NCBI GenBank assembly: GCA_963817465.1
Contig: CAWFOP010000021.1
Coordinates: 158,025-222,024, forward strand
DNA: 64,000 bases
Origin: CAMPKL01 sp963817465
GTDB taxonomy: Bacteria > Acidobacteriota > Terriglobia > Bryobacterales > UBA6623
Reading direction: 5' to 3'
Positions 61,930-64,000 of this stretch are shown here, piece by piece. The notes under the pieces are model-generated. The model ran no database searches. It was not told the DNA's origin and saw nothing but the letters and a program-made list of their open reading frames with translations. The position numbers were made by a program, and so were the translations under genes. Numbering within the stretch: the stretch's first letter is position 1; every line of letters begins with the position of its first letter.

Positions 61930-63905
61930 CTACGGCCCCTTCGCGGCGATCCAGTCCCACAACTCGAGGCTGTGGCGAACGACTCGCTGCAATGTCGCGG
62001 TCGAGCAGAAAGCCGTCCGACGCGAGGCGGCGAGCGGCGGCTTCAGTGCGGTCCGCAAACGCATCCCGGCTCTCGAAGCGCTCCTCGATCGACACGCGCG
62101 GGTCACCCCTGGATTGGCGTTGTTCCTTCGTAAAGGCGAAGGGAATCGTCGAGCCGGAGTTGCCGGGGTTCTCGTCGGTGGCGGCTATGCGCGGGTTCAA
62201 TCGATTCCAGCCGAAGTAGGTCGCCAACGGGACCTGCATCGCGGGCAAGCGCACTCCGCCGCGCTCGTTGCCGTCCTTGTCCAGGCGCGGCAGCAGCGCC
62301 GGGTACGCCGGCCCGACGATCTTGGGAGGCTGATAAGCGATGATCCCGCGCTCGCGATAGTCCGGCCCGAAATCGAGTCGCATCGCCTTGCGCTGATGAC
62401 CGATCGGACTCACGCCAGGGATTCCAGGAAACTTCAGGTTTTCGAGCGGCGCCAAGTCGGCGACGCGGGGGTAGCGCGAATCAGGCGGCGGCGTCCCTTC
62501 GCTCACCCAAGCGTCGAGGGCGACCAGAAGCGCGCGGATCGCAGGCAGGTAGGAGTTGCTGTTCAACGGAAAGCGCAGGGCGGCGCGGCGCTCGGGCGGA
62601 ACCGATCCCGTACCATGCTGCGTCCCGGCGAAGTAGTACAGCCGCGTGTTCTCCGCCAGCGGGCGCGTCGGCTTTGCCGTCGATGGCGGTGTGCAGCAGC
62701 GAAGCCGAGCGGTTGAGGTACTCGCTCGATGTGAGGGTGTAGAAGATCTTCGGGACGGCGTCTTGCGCGATTGCGCGGGCAAGAATCCCGTCTCGCTGCT
62801 TTGTCACCGGGTCTTCGTCGACCAGGTCGCGAAAAGGGAAGATCTCGACCGTATAGAACGGGTCTTGCCGAGTCGGTTGCGCAAAGCGATGCAGGAAGCT
62901 GCCGCGAGCCGCACCGGCGACGTGCGGCCAAAGGCCGCCGAAGACCCGCCGACCCTGCTCATCGGCGTTGAAGCCCTCGTACAGGAAGTCGCGCAGAAAT
63001 CGTCCGCTCTGCGACTGCCCGAATCCGATGGCTTGCCGGACGCTGCCTCCCAGGTCGTTTCCTGGGCCGATGTCGGCCTTGGCGCCGAACTCGAGGAACG
63101 ACACGAAATCGCGAATCGCCGCCGCGCCGAGGCCGGCGATATACGGATCTTGCGCCTTGTAGATGACTTCGTAGGTCTTACCGGGAGCGAATCCTCCGTC
63201 CACTGTCACGGTTTCGGGGTCGGTGAAACGCCACTGGTCGCGCGGAATCTCGCGGGCCGGCCCATCCATGTAGTCGCGGATGAGAAGGCGCGCGGCGGGG
63301 TCCGCGGGATCGATCGCGCGATAGGCCGTATGGTTCGAACCGGCGACCGAAAACGAAGGAACGGCCTCGGTCGTATTGAACTGCGAGCGCACCCAGCCGG
63401 AAACGCCCTTGGCGACCGGAGCGTGAAGCCGCAACACGCCTTCGCGCTCGAGCAGATCGGGCTGCCAACCGACCCAGACCAGGGTGTAGCCGCGCTCGAG
63501 CAGGAAGCCGTCCCCGAACTCTTCCCGCGTGCGTGGATCGGCGGACCGCTCGGCATAGTTCCAAGACAGCAGACTCTTCCCGCCGCGGTTCGCCGCCTCG
63601 AACAGGGCCGTGGCCGGCCGGCGGCCGGACTTGACGGGCCGCAGGATGTAGATGTCGGCGGAACACTCGACCAGGCCCTTGTCATTACGCGAGGCTAAGC
63701 CCAAGTCGGTGATGTTGCGGTTCGCCTCGACCTGCGGGTCGAATGCGAACCGGGCTCGCCCGACGATGCGCTCGTAGGCGCCGGCATCCGCGAACTTGGC
63801 GCCGTCCAGAACAGCCGAACGTTCTTGGATCTCGATCGATACGAGCTCAGCCCCGAGGGGCAGGGCGCTGAGCGTCGCCAGCAGAAGCAAGAAAGTTGTT
63901 CGCAT
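61930..63905 (-). CDS. Exported alpha/beta hydrolase-domain protein (Abhydrolase_10-like), two apparent frameshifts
   Basis: Secreted hydrolase of 657 aa. Signal peptide RTTFLLLLATLSALPLGAE. The nucleophile elbow is AIGFGQSQSGRFLRDFLYEG (G-x-S-x-S). The C-terminal part includes YYFAGTQHGTGSVPPERR, with the His likely catalytic, and a Pro-rich region RLPAMQVPLATYFGWNRLNP. The substrate is unknown. An extra C in a CCC run at 62661-62663 and an extra base at about 61983-61986 shift the frame. Across them the protein ends SLELWDWIAAKGP at TAG 61930-61932. ATG 63903-63905 is 9 nt after TATACT. Convergent with the quinohemoprotein gene. Confidence 0.85.
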
Positions 63906-64000
63906 GCGCCCGAGAGTATAGCCGTAAAGAGGAGAGAAAGCGCCGATCGGCGGTTTCCGGGGCCGGGACGGGAAAACCAACACTAGCCGCGCAGGCGAGC
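63906..64000 (-). promoter_or_regulatory. Promoter region of the alpha/beta hydrolase gene (window end)
   Basis: Contains TATACT (63915-63920, minus strand) preceded by GGC and ending 9 nt before the ATG. Nothing else in the last 80 nt can be assigned. Confidence 0.45.

Noticed and set aside
1..64000. tRNA, rRNA, CRISPR arrays, complete insertion sequences and riboswitches
   Set aside because: Read on both strands, no cloverleaf with conserved arms, no rRNA block, no regularly spaced repeats, no complete transposase and no known riboswitch core were seen. A covariance-model scan would be needed to exclude small RNAs.

Overview
The window is a GC-rich, gene-dense chromosomal segment. Its gene content points to an acidobacterium of the Solibacter/Bryobacter type: a Ser/Thr kinase fused to a TolB-like propeller, a PSD1/DUF1549/DUF1553 protein with a cytochrome c domain, PQQ dehydrogenases with cytochromes, Gfo/Idh/MocA oxidoreductases with exported N-termini, and a pirin. 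The taxon is inferred from these families; no rRNA or tRNA gene is visible.

Layout. 1-8 kb: the end of an RND efflux adaptor, a transmembrane kinase followed by a duplicated remnant of its own 5' end, a 5'-nucleotidase, an ECF sigma factor overlapping a membrane protein, and a SprT-like protease. 8-14 kb: a sulfatase, a P2A Ca2+-type ATPase with a universal stress protein, a pirin behind a dyad-containing promoter, and a small helical protein. 14-23 kb: a translationally coupled glycan cluster (GT2, GT4, sulfotransferase, GT39-like membrane protein), a divergent methyltransferase and SPASM-like radical SAM protein, and a Tat-exported PhoD-like phosphatase. 23-27 kb: a hybrid histidine kinase, then a 1-kb mobile-element scar (25-bp inverted repeat, coding remnant, truncated tyrosine recombinase, REP-like palindromes). 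27-36 kb: aldo/keto reductase and UbiA pair, an SGNH-like protein with a 44-aa companion, GT9, OFA-type MFS with Rid protein, ArsR with a tandem SRPBCC protein, a 52-aa basic protein, and a haloacid dehalogenase. 36-43 kb: Gfo/Idh/MocA, cyclase, a second Gfo/Idh/MocA, a TMTC-like TPR membrane protein, and an HpaI aldolase. 43-46 kb: accD-folC-plsC. 45.7-64 kb: cytochrome c with PQQ dehydrogenase, PilZ-like protein, SDR, PSD1 protein, RNase R, a secreted conserved protein, an SPL-like radical SAM protein, TrpB2, a tandem ABM protein, a quinohemoprotein dehydrogenase and an alpha/beta hydrolase.

Three window-scale patterns stand out. First, many genes have a GC-TANNNT hexamer ending 7-9 nt before the start codon (often exactly 9 nt, several with TTG starts), which implies leaderless transcripts. 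Second, ten otherwise well-conserved genes carry 15 single-base frameshifts, 13 of them insertions and often in short homopolymers. None falls between about 22.6 and 46.1 kb. This looks more like uncorrected sequencing error than gene decay, so I annotate these genes across the shifts. Third, short intergenic repeats recur (kinase-leader elements, a repeat in three distant gaps, a direct repeat near 58.6 kb).

I found no CRISPR array, no complete insertion sequence, no rRNA or tRNA gene and no recognisable riboswitch.
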